Notes: a model not told the origin generated them from the sequence alone. DNA of 64,000 nt from Bacillota bacterium (GCA_023393165.1 JAEWMJ010000041.1:1-64000), one strand, 5' to 3'. Shown: positions 26,194 through 36,157, numbered from the stretch's first letter. Translations and numbers: made by a program.

Positions 26194-28920
26194 ATGAACA
26201 ATACTACAGGTTTTAACATGTATTCAAATAAAACAAAACAGTTTTTATTTTTTGTCGCGGTGGCGGCATTGTTTGTTTTTATAGCATTTCTATTGGGTGT
26301 TATGCCAGGTTGTACTCTTCCGAGTGTGACTAATTCGACCTGGGCGGGATTTGTGGACGATAGCACGAGGAGTGCTGTTTATACACAATACAGCGATAGG
26401 ACTTTCTATCCTTATGGAGCTTCTCAAAATGAAGGATTTTCTATCAGTATTATCAAAGGTATATTTACGATATTTGGCTTGAATTCTTTAAACGCGCTTC
26501 TAGCTTCCTTTTTTGTTATTTATACTATAGGCTTTATTTCTATGATTTATGTTTCCTTTAAATTGTCAAAAAGCCGTGTTATCACATTATTAACGACTTT
26601 GCTCTTTTATATCTCCCCATTTCTTTTAAGTCAAAAGGTTGTACTTCCAGTCTATATTGGGATTCTTGTCTTGCCTTTGAGCTTTTTCATTGATTATACC
26701 GTGTTTCAGGTATTTAAGCAGAAAGAATTGTTTTGGCGTAAAAGCACAAAATGCATGCTTGTTAAGATATTGCTTCTGATAGCAGCCTCTTTTTTTGTGA
26801 AACTCATCGTTGTTTCCACAGGATGGTACACAGGTTTCATGTGTGCCTTCTGTTCACTTGCATTTTTCTTTCTTATAACTGTTTTGGATTTGAAAGCTAA
26901 AGATTACGGAAATATAAAAACAAAAATTGTAAATTTGGCAGTATATGTGCTCATACCTTGGATGGCAGCATTGGCATGGATCGCAATGATTATGCCTCCA
27001 GGAACTGCTGATTTCAGTTATGGCGTTGATCGTTTTTACGGTTCTTCAATTGATTCGGTAACTCTTTTGTTGCCAAATGAAAATCAATTATTTTCCCAAA
27101 TTGTGCCATCGGTCAATAATTTTATACCAGAAAACCTCATGCTTACCGGTAGTACTGCATTCTGGAGTAATTATATGGGCTATGCCATGGTAAGCGCCAT
27201 ATTTGTACTGCAAATAAAAAATAAAACCAATAAAAAAGTTTCATGGACGCTTATTTTAATTGCTGTGGTCATGTTGGCATTGTCGCTGGGGCCGGCTTTA
27301 AAATTTTTCGCCTTAATCGATGCTGAGCAATACACGTATAATCTTTCAATGGAAAGTTCAAAAGTTATTTTCCCTTGGAATGGAATTTACAATATATTTC
27401 CCATCAGCGCTATGCGTACAGTTTACCGATGGTTTCTGATGTTTCAAGCAATTATGATTCTTTTGTTTACAATATTGATAGGTAAAGCGTTCCTCAATAA
27501 AAAACGAGCATATCGCATACTAGCGTTAACTGTAAGCTTAATCTGCATATTGGAATTTTTGCCGGTCAGTATCCCAAATGTTATAAATGAAAAACTTAGC
27601 AATTTTAAAACCGCTGAGATGCTATTGAAAGATATTCGTGGTAACCTAGACGGGATCATAGAGCGTGATTCGGTCGTTGCTATAGGACTTGGAGGCAACA
27701 GTAACAATAAATACTTATCGGCAATTATGATCTCGGGGTTTGATTCACACATATATTCGGGTTCCGGAGATAAGTCTGCAGTATTGTCGAACGAATATAC
27801 GCCTTACAATATATGCGAGCTTAATAGTGAGAATGATCCTCGTGAAATTGCCAGACTGATTACATTAATTGACGAAAGAAATCTAGCTGATTACGTTGTG
27901 TTGCCTTATTATGATATGACTTCAGACATATATAGTTGGCCACCGGATCAAACATCGATTGAAGAACAAAAGGCAATTGCGGATGATGTAGAATCATGCC
28001 TGGACGGCAGGTATAATGTTTTCCATTCGGATTATTATACGGTATTCAAGCTAAACAAACCAGTGGAAGGTTCGTACTATAATATTCATTCTGATGACAG
28101 TTTGCATTTTGAAAAAGCTACAGACCCATATTTAGGCGATATAATATATACTGTTACTGCTCAATCGCCTCTAGTTTTTAAGCTAGATACTACCCATGGG
28201 CAATATGATCGATTATACGGAAATTTCTACATGAAGTTTAGGCAAAAAAATATTTCTGGTACAGTTAACTTGAAAATTCAGCTGTTGGATCAGAACGGTG
28301 ATATGATTCGTGAGACTAAACGACAATTTGAGATAACGTCTAAGAGTGACACGTCAAAATTCATTAAATTTGAATTTAACGAACCGATCAATGTGGGCGC
28401 GGACGGTAAACAATTAAAAGTCACCTTAAGTAGCGAACAAGACTTTTTATTAAAAATCTTTTCTGCAAATCTATATTGTTCAAAAAATATTTTTTCAACT
28501 TTTAATGAAGGTATGCATTTTAATTTTGAAGCAAACAGTCTAGGCGTGACCGGTAATGGAGAAATGAAAGAATCATATATCGAGTTGTACAACGGTGGTA
28601 TTCAGTATGGTCCTTATATAAATTTGTCTCCGGGTAAATACCGGGTCAGTGTAAACGGTGTAAATGTTGACATGAGTGATTTTTCTGTCTATTCTGTAGC
28701 TAATGAACAAAATATTATCATTGGAACGAAGAAAATCGAGGACATAAGCACTTCAATACGTGGAGTATATGAATTTGAACTTACAAATGAAGATATTATT
28801 AAGCAGGGCTACTCCATATTGGAGGAAAAATTAATTAACGTAGAGTTTTCAAACCATAGTACCGTAAATACGCCTGTTTTGATAAAACGAATAGATCTGG
28901 AATTGATAAATCTATATTAA
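26194..28920 (+). CDS. Large polytopic membrane protein with extracellular C-terminal domain
   Basis: 908 residues from ATG 26194. TTG 26182 and ATG 26218 are alternatives, and no strong ribosome-binding site decides between them. About twelve hydrophobic helices in the first 455 residues resemble YfhO-like or GT-C membrane proteins. The remaining 450 residues are soluble, with beta-rich stretches (FKLDTTHGQYDR, VNLKIQLLDQNG) that look like carbohydrate-binding sandwiches. I do not recognise a named family. Position among glycan genes suggests a sugar-transfer or polymer-modifying role outside the membrane; a distant Wzy-like polymerase is not excluded. Confidence 0.7.
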   Translation: MNNTTGFNMYSNKTKQFLFFVAVAALFVFIAFLLGVMPGCTLPSVTNSTWAGFVDDSTRSAVYTQYSDRTFYPYGASQNEGFSISIIKGIFTIFGLNSLNALLASFFVIYTIGFISMIYVSFKLSKSRVITLLTTLLFYISPFLLSQKVVLPVYIGILVLPLSFFIDYTVFQVFKQKELFWRKSTKCMLVKILLLIAASFFVKLIVVSTGWYTGFMCAFCSLAFFFLITVLDLKAKDYGNIKTKIVNLAVYVLIPWMAALAWIAMIMPPGTADFSYGVDRFYGSSIDSVTLLLPNENQLFSQIVPSVNNFIPENLMLTGSTAFWSNYMGYAMVSAIFVLQIKNKTNKKVSWTLILIAVVMLALSLGPALKFFALIDAEQYTYNLSMESSKVIFPWNGIYNIFPISAMRTVYRWFLMFQAIMILLFTILIGKAFLNKKRAYRILALTVSLICILEFLPVSIPNVINEKLSNFKTAEMLLKDIRGNLDGIIERDSVVAIGLGGNSNNKYLSAIMISGFDSHIYSGSGDKSAVLSNEYTPYNICELNSENDPREIARLITLIDERNLADYVVLPYYDMTSDIYSWPPDQTSIEEQKAIADDVESCLDGRYNVFHSDYYTVFKLNKPVEGSYYNIHSDDSLHFEKATDPYLGDIIYTVTAQSPLVFKLDTTHGQYDRLYGNFYMKFRQKNISGTVNLKIQLLDQNGDMIRETKRQFEITSKSDTSKFIKFEFNEPINVGADGKQLKVTLSSEQDFLLKIFSANLYCSKNIFSTFNEGMHFNFEANSLGVTGNGEMKESYIELYNGGIQYGPYINLSPGKYRVSVNGVNVDMSDFSVYSVANEQNIIIGTKKIEDISTSIRGVYEFELTNEDIIKQGYSILEEKLINVEFSNHSTVNTPVLIKRIDLELINLY

Positions 28921-29005
28921 AATTACAGTTATAAAGGGCAAATTTATTAAAATCAGTATTTCGGAATCAAATAAAATGTAATTATTTATTTGGAAGGATT
29001 CAAAA

Positions 29006-30142
29006 ATGAAAGTATTGTTGATTGGCGGAACAGGTATTTTGAGTACAGACGTGTGTCTGTACGCGTTAAGCAAAGGTATGACTGTTTACTGTATAAACAG
29101 AGGTCTGCGGAAAGATAAACTCCCAAAGGGTGCGCATCTTATTGTCGCAAATATCAGGAATCAGGAAGATGTTCTACAGAAGGTTGCCGGTTTAAAATTT
29201 GATGTGATAGTGGATTTTTTATCATACACTCCAAAACAGCTTAAACAAAGCCTTTCAGTCTTCTCTGAAAAGTGTGATCAGTATGTCTTTATTTCCACGG
29301 CAGTCGCTTACTGCAAAGAAAGTGAAGACGATATTATAACAGAAGATTTTTCTTTGGGCAATGATAAATGGCTCTACGGAAAAAACAAAGCTGATTGTGA
29401 AGCATTACTGAAAAAGGCCTGCAAGTCCTCTGGGTTAAGTTACACAATTGTACGCCCGTATGTGACATATGGCGACACACGCATTCCATTTGGCATCACA
29501 AGCGATAAATCCTCTTGGTCCTTGGCAAACCGAATATTGACCGGAAAGCCCATCGTTTTATGGGATAGTGGCAAAGCTATTTGTACGCTAACACACACCA
29601 GAGATTTTGCTGTTGCTATGGTGGGACTTTTCAAAAATCCCTGCGCCTCCTGTCAAGCTTATCACATAACTTCAAATGAGAGGCTAACATGGAAAGATGT
29701 TTTAGAAAAAATTGAGGCCGCATTAAATAAAAGGGCAGTTATTATAGATATGCCAACTTCAAAGGTTGAAAGTTATATGACAGAATACCGAGGCATACTG
29801 TCCGGGGACAAGGCTACGAATATGCGATTTGATAATTCCAAAATATGTGCTGCTGTACCGGAGTTTAAAGCAAATATAGACTTTAAAACGGGTATACAGC
29901 AAACTATAGACTTTTTTTTATCGAATAGAACTGCACGAAAAATAGATTATGTTTGGGATGGCCGCTTAGACAGGATGATCGAAAAATATTCCAAAAAACA
30001 TCCCCTTAGCATAGATCAAAAAACATTGGAAATGCGTTGCTTTGATGCGGATGATTTTAGTAAAAAAAACGAGTTGGATTACCGCATCGGGCGAAACGCT
30101 TTCTTATATAACTGCAACCGAATTTTAAATAAAATTAGATAG
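29006..30142 (+). CDS. NAD-dependent epimerase/dehydratase (extended SDR)
   Basis: 378 residues. MKVLLIGGTGILSTDVC is a Rossmann GxxGxxx loop, FISTAVAY the region of the catalytic Ser/Thr, and YGKNKADCEALL the YxxxK pair (about residue 125). The C-terminal about 80 residues extend beyond the usual fold. GGAAGG precedes the ATG. It is probably a nucleotide-sugar-modifying enzyme; the substrate is unknown. It follows the 912-residue protein by 85 bases, on the same strand, and converges with the flippase gene. Confidence 0.85.
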   Translation: MKVLLIGGTGILSTDVCLYALSKGMTVYCINRGLRKDKLPKGAHLIVANIRNQEDVLQKVAGLKFDVIVDFLSYTPKQLKQSLSVFSEKCDQYVFISTAVAYCKESEDDIITEDFSLGNDKWLYGKNKADCEALLKKACKSSGLSYTIVRPYVTYGDTRIPFGITSDKSSWSLANRILTGKPIVLWDSGKAICTLTHTRDFAVAMVGLFKNPCASCQAYHITSNERLTWKDVLEKIEAALNKRAVIIDMPTSKVESYMTEYRGILSGDKATNMRFDNSKICAAVPEFKANIDFKTGIQQTIDFFLSNRTARKIDYVWDGRLDRMIEKYSKKHPLSIDQKTLEMRCFDADDFSKKNELDYRIGRNAFLYNCNRILNKIR

Positions 30143-30227
30143 AATCCGTTATTTCGACCAGCCAAACGCGTGACAGCGCTTACCCTGTTACCCTTCCTCG
30201 CTAAAAACTGTCCTATCCGTCTGAGGC

Positions 30228-31769
30228 TTAATTAGGTTTAAGTTTATGGGACCATTTTTCTATTTGCCTTTTTAAAGCGAGTTTTTCATCTTTGGTGGTT
30301 AATGTAAAGTAAATAAGAGAATAATAAACGGCAGCATAGACAATCACAGATAAAATCAGGCTTCCCCATGTATTAATTTGGATTCGGGTATATATAAAGT
30401 AGAAAGCAATGCCTACTGCGGCAGAAATAACAATTTGGGGCAGCATTTTTATAAAAAACAGTTTAGTATTGATTCCTATCGTTTTTTTATAATGCGGCAT
30501 GATCATAAAAACTACACCTATTATAAATGAGATCAGCGTAACAAAGGCTCCGCCTACAATTCCGTATTTAACAACTACAAGATAGGTAATAACCGCGTTG
30601 ATGAGAAATATAACCAAGTATGATAACAAGTAAAATTTCTGCTTGTTAATAGCGCGCAATATCAACTGGCCGGTTACGGTAATCGATGGGAACAGAGAAC
30701 CTATCATGACGAGCAAACTTGTAGTCCATGCTTCCATATAGCGATCCCCAAGCCACAATGACACAAACTGTTTTCCACATGCAAAATAAACTGTAACAAT
30801 AAAAAATGCCAAAAACGCTTGCATTCGCCCTAATTTTATCATTGTGTTCGTTAGTTGTTCCTTTGATGCGCCGCTACTTACCAGACGTACAACTCTTGGA
30901 AACATCAAAACGCCGACTACTAGGGATAAGCTATAAAAAGCATTTGAAATGTTTGCTCCAGCACCATAAACAGCTGCATCAAAAGAGGAACGCCGCATAC
31001 CAATAATAATGGAGTCTGTATTCCATATGAGCTGTGATACAATAAGGTTCAAAAAATAATAAGACGAATAAATAATAACTTCTTTATAATAAGGCCAATG
31101 TATAGTCTTTAATACACGAAAAGAATATTTAGGGCGGGTCTGCAACTTCCGGTCACAAAAAGCAACACTACAAACGAAAACAATAATACTCAAAAGCAAG
31201 TCAATTATTGTAAGAACAACAGCTGAATCAGAAAAAGTGAGTATAGCCAGAATCAATACGACTCTTAGTACATTCTTAAAAAGATCCAATCCTTTGAGAA
31301 AAACAAAGCGTTCATGTACATTAAGGATAGCAACATAGATATCGTTAACAATATTAACCGCCATACTGAAAATCAGTATAATAAACAGCTGCCTCGCGAG
31401 ACTTATCTCTGACGAACTGAAGGATTGCGCAAAAATCGTTGGTATCAGATTATATATAACAAGTCCCGCAACAAGAGAAAGAATAACAGCCGCTAAATTC
31501 AACAGCTTGATCATAGAAAGGAATTCTTTCTCTTTATCGAGGGTCCCATGCATTTTTATCTCAGTCAAATATTTGATAGCGGCATTTCCAAAACCAAAAT
31601 TTAATATACCCAAATACCCAATCAGAGAAGTCGCGATTTTGTAGACTCCAAAAGCTTCATCGCCAAGATTTATGATAATAAATGGAGTGATAACAATAGT
31701 AGCTACGCTTTGTACGGCTAAGCTAATGTAACTTAAAATCGTTCCTGCAATTACAGGTTTGTTGCTCAT
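30228..31769 (-). CDS. Wzx-type polysaccharide flippase (MATE/MOP superfamily)
   Basis: 513 residues from ATG 31769, chosen because AAAGGAG lies 4 bases upstream; a longer start at 31817 would include that site. Fourteen hydrophobic helices are expected. The N-terminus NKPVIAGTILSYISLAVQS and GVYKIATSLIGYLGILNFGF are typical of polysaccharide_synt flippases. It flips lipid-linked repeat units to the outer face. It is last in a minus-strand operon that begins with the glycosyltransferase at 36055. Confidence 0.93.
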   Translation of the reverse strand: MSNKPVIAGTILSYISLAVQSVATIVITPFIIINLGDEAFGVYKIATSLIGYLGILNFGFGNAAIKYLTEIKMHGTLDKEKEFLSMIKLLNLAAVILSLVAGLVIYNLIPTIFAQSFSSSEISLARQLFIILIFSMAVNIVNDIYVAILNVHERFVFLKGLDLFKNVLRVVLILAILTFSDSAVVLTIIDLLLSIIVFVCSVAFCDRKLQTRPKYSFRVLKTIHWPYYKEVIIYSSYYFLNLIVSQLIWNTDSIIIGMRRSSFDAAVYGAGANISNAFYSLSLVVGVLMFPRVVRLVSSGASKEQLTNTMIKLGRMQAFLAFFIVTVYFACGKQFVSLWLGDRYMEAWTTSLLVMIGSLFPSITVTGQLILRAINKQKFYLLSYLVIFLINAVITYLVVVKYGIVGGAFVTLISFIIGVVFMIMPHYKKTIGINTKLFFIKMLPQIVISAAVGIAFYFIYTRIQINTWGSLILSVIVYAAVYYSLIYFTLTTKDEKLALKRQIEKWSHKLKPN

Positions 31770-31840
31770 TTTTCTCCTTTTTAAATAAAACTCATTAATG
31801 CAATATACTATTTCCATATTGATAGGGTGTTCAACTTGAA

Positions 31841-33046
31841 TTAATTATTTCTATGTTTAATTTTCATTAACCAAGTCTTGATTTTATGTGGCACCACAAA
31901 AGGAAGCCATCGTTTCAGCGAAAATGATTTACGAGCAGCGACAGCAAGTCCATATTTTTTATAATCTTTCCAAAATTTTTCTGATCCCTCATAGGGTTTC
32001 CATGGACCAACAATTCTGGGATTGGGCTTTACTACCTCATCATAACCAACAGACTCTAAATTTAACGACACACTCGATAAGCTTTCCATTAGCTCCTTGC
32101 CTTTTTGTGTATTAACAATAATAACAGACGTTCCATTTGGATTATAATATGCTTTTTTCTCATCGATGCCGTGAAAATCTCCCAATGTCAAATCTGAATA
32201 GCGGTTATCTCCCGCAAATTTACAATGATAACAGGAAGGCCGTTGCATCATATGGAAGGCAATTCCAAGTGGCGTCCTATAATAGCTTTTTAAATATTGC
32301 TTTCCGTTTTTAAAACGCATATTGAGCCATTGTGGAATCCAGACACTTCCACCCACATAACGCAGGTTCAGGTCAGATATCTTTGACTTAAAACGTTGCT
32401 CCATCATATCCGCATATTCGTTCATTACGCTTTCAGACGTTGGGCCCTGACATACAATGTCTATGCAATATAAACCATCATAACTTTTCCCAAGATAATT
32501 TTTAAGGGCTGCAACTTCACAGGGGCAACCCACAAACAGTACTTTTGCTTGTTGATTTAACTTTGACTCAACGATTTTATAAATATCATTTTTACGACTC
32601 TGGATATATTTAGAGCGTTTCATTCTCTCTATATCCTTTTTGCCCCCGCATATATGATATGCACTTCTGAAGTCTTCCGCCCATACCACAGCAGCTATAT
32701 ATGCATCTGCTTTTTTTAAAAAGGCATTGGCAAGCACAGTGAAAAAACCGCCGGATGAGCTAGATAATACAATATTCTCGTCAAGCACATAGCCGGCATA
32801 CGATTCTCGAAGCTCATGGCGTTTTAAAACAGGCGATAATTCGGGACATACACGAACACATTTTTGGCAGCGGATACATTTTGGGGCATCCATATACGGA
32901 TACCGGAACCCATATTCGCCCGATTGCATAGATATAATGCCTTCCGGGCATACATTGACGCATGCCTCACATCCGCAGCAGCGAAATTGCTCCATATTAT
33001 CAAAAACAGGTATATTACATATATCTTTTGCCGAAGATTCAGTCAT
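31841..33046 (-). CDS. F420-hydrogenase beta-subunit-like iron-sulfur protein of polysaccharide clusters
   Basis: 401 residues from ATG 33046 (AAGGAA upstream; a TTG start seven codons earlier is less likely). Two 4Fe-4S motifs lie near the N-terminus: CCGCEACVNVCPEG and CIRCQKCVRVCPE. The FrhB-type N-terminal (SSGGFFTVLANAF) and C-terminal (GCPCEVAALKNYL, DLTLGDFHG) domains follow, with CYHCKF. The domain belongs to the coenzyme F420 hydrogenase/dehydrogenase beta family, but members beside pyruvyl transferases in capsule loci have no settled function; redox modification of a sugar is an inference. It sits between flippase and acetyltransferase in one operon. Confidence 0.9.
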   Translation of the reverse strand: MTESSAKDICNIPVFDNMEQFRCCGCEACVNVCPEGIISMQSGEYGFRYPYMDAPKCIRCQKCVRVCPELSPVLKRHELRESYAGYVLDENIVLSSSSGGFFTVLANAFLKKADAYIAAVVWAEDFRSAYHICGGKKDIERMKRSKYIQSRKNDIYKIVESKLNQQAKVLFVGCPCEVAALKNYLGKSYDGLYCIDIVCQGPTSESVMNEYADMMEQRFKSKISDLNLRYVGGSVWIPQWLNMRFKNGKQYLKSYYRTPLGIAFHMMQRPSCYHCKFAGDNRYSDLTLGDFHGIDEKKAYYNPNGTSVIIVNTQKGKELMESLSSVSLNLESVGYDEVVKPNPRIVGPWKPYEGSEKFWKDYKKYGLAVAARKSFSLKRWLPFVVPHKIKTWLMKIKHRNN

Positions 33047-33076
33047 AAATAAAAATTTCCTTTTCAACAGAATGTA

Positions 33077-33817
33077 TCAGTAAAAATGCCAAGTTGGCTT
33101 ACCGCTTAAAACATATCTTAAATCATGCGTTCTCTCGCCTATTTTCTTCGCAGGGATACCGCCATATATGCCATACGCCTCACAATCCTTGGTTATACAA
33201 GCTCTTGAGGCAACCACCGCACCTTTCCCTATACGCGCCCCGGGCAATATGGATGAACCTGAGCAGATCCACGCATGATCCTCTATTTTTACGGGCAGAG
33301 AATGATCCTCTGTTACACGGAACCATGGATCATTCACATTATGCTCCATGGTCCAGACTCGGACATCCGCTCCAAACACCACATTATCTCCAATTTCTAT
33401 GCCAGACCTTCCGTCAAGAAGGTTATTATTTCCAATGATACAATTTCCAGCTTTAATATTCCAGGGAGAACGCAATTCGCACCCACCGTTAATCACGGTG
33501 TTTTTCGTCGCTTTCATACAAAAAACATGTCGGAATATCCAGTTGCGCACACGATTGCTCGGAAACCTGCCAACCAATATCGAAGAGTAGCGCATCCATC
33601 CATAAAGATATTGGTTCATCCTTTGAAAAATACTCTTTGATTTATTCTCAACCGGATCCTTCATATTTTTTATATTTTCTACGTCAAGCAAATCTTTATT
33701 ACCCGTTTTCTTTTTGCGTTCTACTTTTACAGCAAATCTGCAATATGCTGATAGAAGTAAAAGATTTATAAAAGGTATGATGAGAAGAATAAGAAATATC
33801 CATTCAATTAATCTCAT
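33077..33817 (-). CDS. Left-handed beta-helix O-acetyltransferase (hexapeptide, WbbJ-like)
   Basis: 246 residues. One N-terminal hydrophobic helix (about 5-25) probably anchors it to the membrane. A hexapeptide-repeat helix follows (about 110-225: IGNNNLLDGRSGIEIGDNVVFGADV, CSGSSILPGARIGKGAVVASRA), and TMEHN supplies the usual catalytic His. The end AYGIYGGIPAKKIGERT is typical of the family. It would acetylate a sugar of the repeat unit. Its ATG overlaps the stop of the pyruvyl transferase by four bases, so the two are translationally coupled. Confidence 0.9.
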   Translation of the reverse strand: MRLIEWIFLILLIIPFINLLLLSAYCRFAVKVERKKKTGNKDLLDVENIKNMKDPVENKSKSIFQRMNQYLYGWMRYSSILVGRFPSNRVRNWIFRHVFCMKATKNTVINGGCELRSPWNIKAGNCIIGNNNLLDGRSGIEIGDNVVFGADVRVWTMEHNVNDPWFRVTEDHSLPVKIEDHAWICSGSSILPGARIGKGAVVASRACITKDCEAYGIYGGIPAKKIGERTHDLRYVLSGKPTWHFY

Positions 33818-34908
33818 AACTTCACTCCCTTTTTAATACATGCATTGGATACTTTTTTTAATGAATCTGTCAAATATTGAAAAGAAATTAATTTTTTCTG
33901 ATTAATAACATATGAAACATTAGCATAGTTTATCGGCTGCTCTTCCAGATACTGCTCAATGCTTTTATCCAATGTATAATAACCACGGGATATCTGCATA
34001 TCCTCTAACAAACTGCTCACTTTGTTAACATTATGAATAAAGCCTGTACTAATGAATTCTTTCTGATTTTTGACTGCAAAAATTGTTCCATGGAAGGAAT
34101 CTGTGATTACTAGGGAGGCATGCATAAATGCACCCATCCATTGAGGCACAGAGGCCAGAGCATATGATTTATCAGCCCAACGCCGTTGCCTGCCTATTGA
34201 AACAACTTTCAGATTGTTTTTATTAGCATATTCCCTGATTCTTTTTTCATATTCATCTAGCTCGCAGAATGCGTAAATAAGAATATAGTTTTTTTCGGGC
34301 AAGGGTTCTGCAATATCAGAAAAATCATATAAAAGGGTTGGATCTAAAACCACTGTCACTTCCCTATCGCTGTTATTCTGCATCAACTCCGCGGTGTATT
34401 TATCACGTGCAGACACAGCCGCCATATTTTCAAGGCTATTGCGGACATTTTCAGGTAGAATGGTATGGACATCGGTTTGCCCCGAGCAGGGAGCATAGGT
34501 TATTTTAGGTGTATTATTTATTCCCACACCATAATTCACATCGCTATAAAACTGATGATTTATTTTAAATACTTCATCGCTTCCTAAAATCACAAGGTCA
34601 TATTCCAATGCATCTATGTCATGTCCGTTGTATACGCGCCGACTAATCCTATACGTTTTATGGAGATCACAAAAGCGGCTAAGACCTGCTACTGCTTTAA
34701 TGGAACGTATTGGGTGCAAAAGGCCTTTGCGATGCCCAATGACCATCAAGACATTCCCTATATAAATACCGAATCGGGACCTTTTCGGATAGTACATAAT
34801 AAATTCACAAGTGTGTCCCATATTCTCCAAAATATTATACAGCGCATACGAATGCGCTTGAGCACCATAATTGGCTCCGAAAAACCATGTTAAAATTCCA
34901 ATTTTCAT
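33814..34908 (-). CDS. Polysaccharide pyruvyl transferase (WcaK/CsaB family)
   Basis: 364 residues from ATG 34908 (GGGG upstream); an in-frame GTG four codons earlier is not preferred. KIGILTWFFGANYGAQAHSYAL is the typical N-terminal GT-B-like loop, and LVILGSDEVFKI and VITDSFHGTIFAV (about 255-270, the HGT motif) are the family's conserved sites. It adds a pyruvate ketal from phosphoenolpyruvate to a sugar. In Firmicutes such pyruvylated wall glycans can anchor S-layer-homology proteins. No SLH domain is seen in this window, so the partner, if any, lies elsewhere. Confidence 0.9.
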   Translation of the reverse strand: MKIGILTWFFGANYGAQAHSYALYNILENMGHTCEFIMYYPKRSRFGIYIGNVLMVIGHRKGLLHPIRSIKAVAGLSRFCDLHKTYRISRRVYNGHDIDALEYDLVILGSDEVFKINHQFYSDVNYGVGINNTPKITYAPCSGQTDVHTILPENVRNSLENMAAVSARDKYTAELMQNNSDREVTVVLDPTLLYDFSDIAEPLPEKNYILIYAFCELDEYEKRIREYANKNNLKVVSIGRQRRWADKSYALASVPQWMGAFMHASLVITDSFHGTIFAVKNQKEFISTGFIHNVNKVSSLLEDMQISRGYYTLDKSIEQYLEEQPINYANVSYVINQKKLISFQYLTDSLKKVSNACIKKGVKL

Positions 34909-34930
34909 GTAAAACCCCACTTTTCAGAAT

Positions 34931-36055
34931 TTAATCAACTAAAATAGCCTTTAATTTTGTATAATAACTTTCAGTTTGATATTTATCACAAAAACGGTTT
35001 CTTACTTCGAGATTAAATCTTGGAGCAGTAGGTTCATCGTATGCAGTATTAAGCGCATTAATAAATTCCTGACTGCTGTTGCATTCAACAATCCCTGATA
35101 CATCAGAAACAACATATCCTTCCAGCGCTTCTTTTGTTGCAAATATATTCTTTCCATACATCATAGCTTCAGCTGTTTTTACTTTCATTCCATCTCCTGA
35201 CAAAATAGGAGAAACGATAGCATCAGCCTTGTTGTAATAATCTTCAAGGCAATCTACTGTGCCAACGACATCAACATTATCTCTTTGAAGGAGCTCTTTT
35301 TTTGTCTCAAACCCCCTACCTACGATCGTCAGCTTGCTTTTTACGTGAGGCATTACATTTTTTACAAACCAGGATAACCCTTCCAGGTTTGAATGGAATA
35401 AAGAACCAACAAACAGGATATTTTCTATACGAATCCTTTCATAACTGTTTGCATCAGAAGGTATTGTCTGTAACATATCTTCAAAGGTAATTGGAAGTAT
35501 AAAGTCGGCTTTACGTCCATAAATGTTTTCCATTAGGTTCGCATCCCGTTGATTTAAACAAATTATTCGATGCGCAGCGGCTATTGCTTTTCGTTCATTA
35601 TTAAAAAAAGCCGGATATAAAATCAAAAAGGCTGGATTGCTCTTTGCCATATGAATAATATAATTTTTTTCTATATTTTGTACAAATACTACCTTCTTTA
35701 TGTCTTTATTTATGTGTTCAGCTAAAATACCAAGACGGGTATCGCCAAAAACCACCCTATCACACTGCAGAGAATCGATATATTCGCATATCTCGCGTTC
35801 TCTTCTTTGGGTAAAGTAAATCCGCCCCTGCAATGCATACTTAAAAACAGACTTTATACTTCTGCTCTGGCAAAAGCATCTCGAATGATCATTGTTTTTT
35901 ATCGTATAGCCTTTATTAGGAGCTATAACGCATGCATATACGTTTTCTTCGCCAACAATTTTCTGAAGTAAATCATAGTATCTTTTACTACATTGTGTTC
36001 CGCCATTTTTAGTTGCGCCAAAAATGTCATTCATTGTTATATAAACTATCTTCAT
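34931..36055 (-). CDS. GT-B glycosyltransferase, first gene of the pyruvyl-transferase operon
   Basis: 374 residues. The N-terminal acceptor half begins KIVYITMNDIFGATKNGGTQ. The C-terminal donor half contains ILFVGSLFHSNLEGLSWF, KLTIVGRGFET and SPILSGDGMKVKTAEAMMYGKNIFAT (about 285-315), which matches glycosyltransferase group 1/4 proteins with the E-x7-E-like donor loop reduced. Donor unknown. It leads an operon of five genes down to the flippase, with a strong promoter about 100 bases upstream. Confidence 0.85.
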   Translation of the reverse strand: MKIVYITMNDIFGATKNGGTQCSKRYYDLLQKIVGEENVYACVIAPNKGYTIKNNDHSRCFCQSRSIKSVFKYALQGRIYFTQRREREICEYIDSLQCDRVVFGDTRLGILAEHINKDIKKVVFVQNIEKNYIIHMAKSNPAFLILYPAFFNNERKAIAAAHRIICLNQRDANLMENIYGRKADFILPITFEDMLQTIPSDANSYERIRIENILFVGSLFHSNLEGLSWFVKNVMPHVKSKLTIVGRGFETKKELLQRDNVDVVGTVDCLEDYYNKADAIVSPILSGDGMKVKTAEAMMYGKNIFATKEALEGYVVSDVSGIVECNSSQEFINALNTAYDEPTAPRFNLEVRNRFCDKYQTESYYTKLKAILVD

Positions 36056-36104
36056 TATTCTTAATTACTCCAAAGTTTGCTGCTGTAAACAGCCTGATTC
36101 TGAT

Positions 36105-36126
36105 CAATATGCAAACAATATGCAAA
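36105..36126. repeat. Two tandem 11-bp repeats in the leader of the pyruvyl-transferase operon
   Basis: CAATATGCAAA occurs twice, exactly abutted (36105-36115 and 36116-36126), so the copies face the same side of the helix. A nearby palindrome GCTGTAAACAGC (36082-36093) adds a second candidate site. Both lie between the predicted start of transcription and the first gene. Confidence 0.6.
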
Positions 36127-36157
36127 CACATTATTTTGCTTTAATCAAGACTTCAAC

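Noticed and set aside
26166..26366. Minus-strand frame overlapping the start of the 908-residue protein
   Set aside because: It is antisense to the membrane-protein gene, with no ribosome-binding site or recognisable family.
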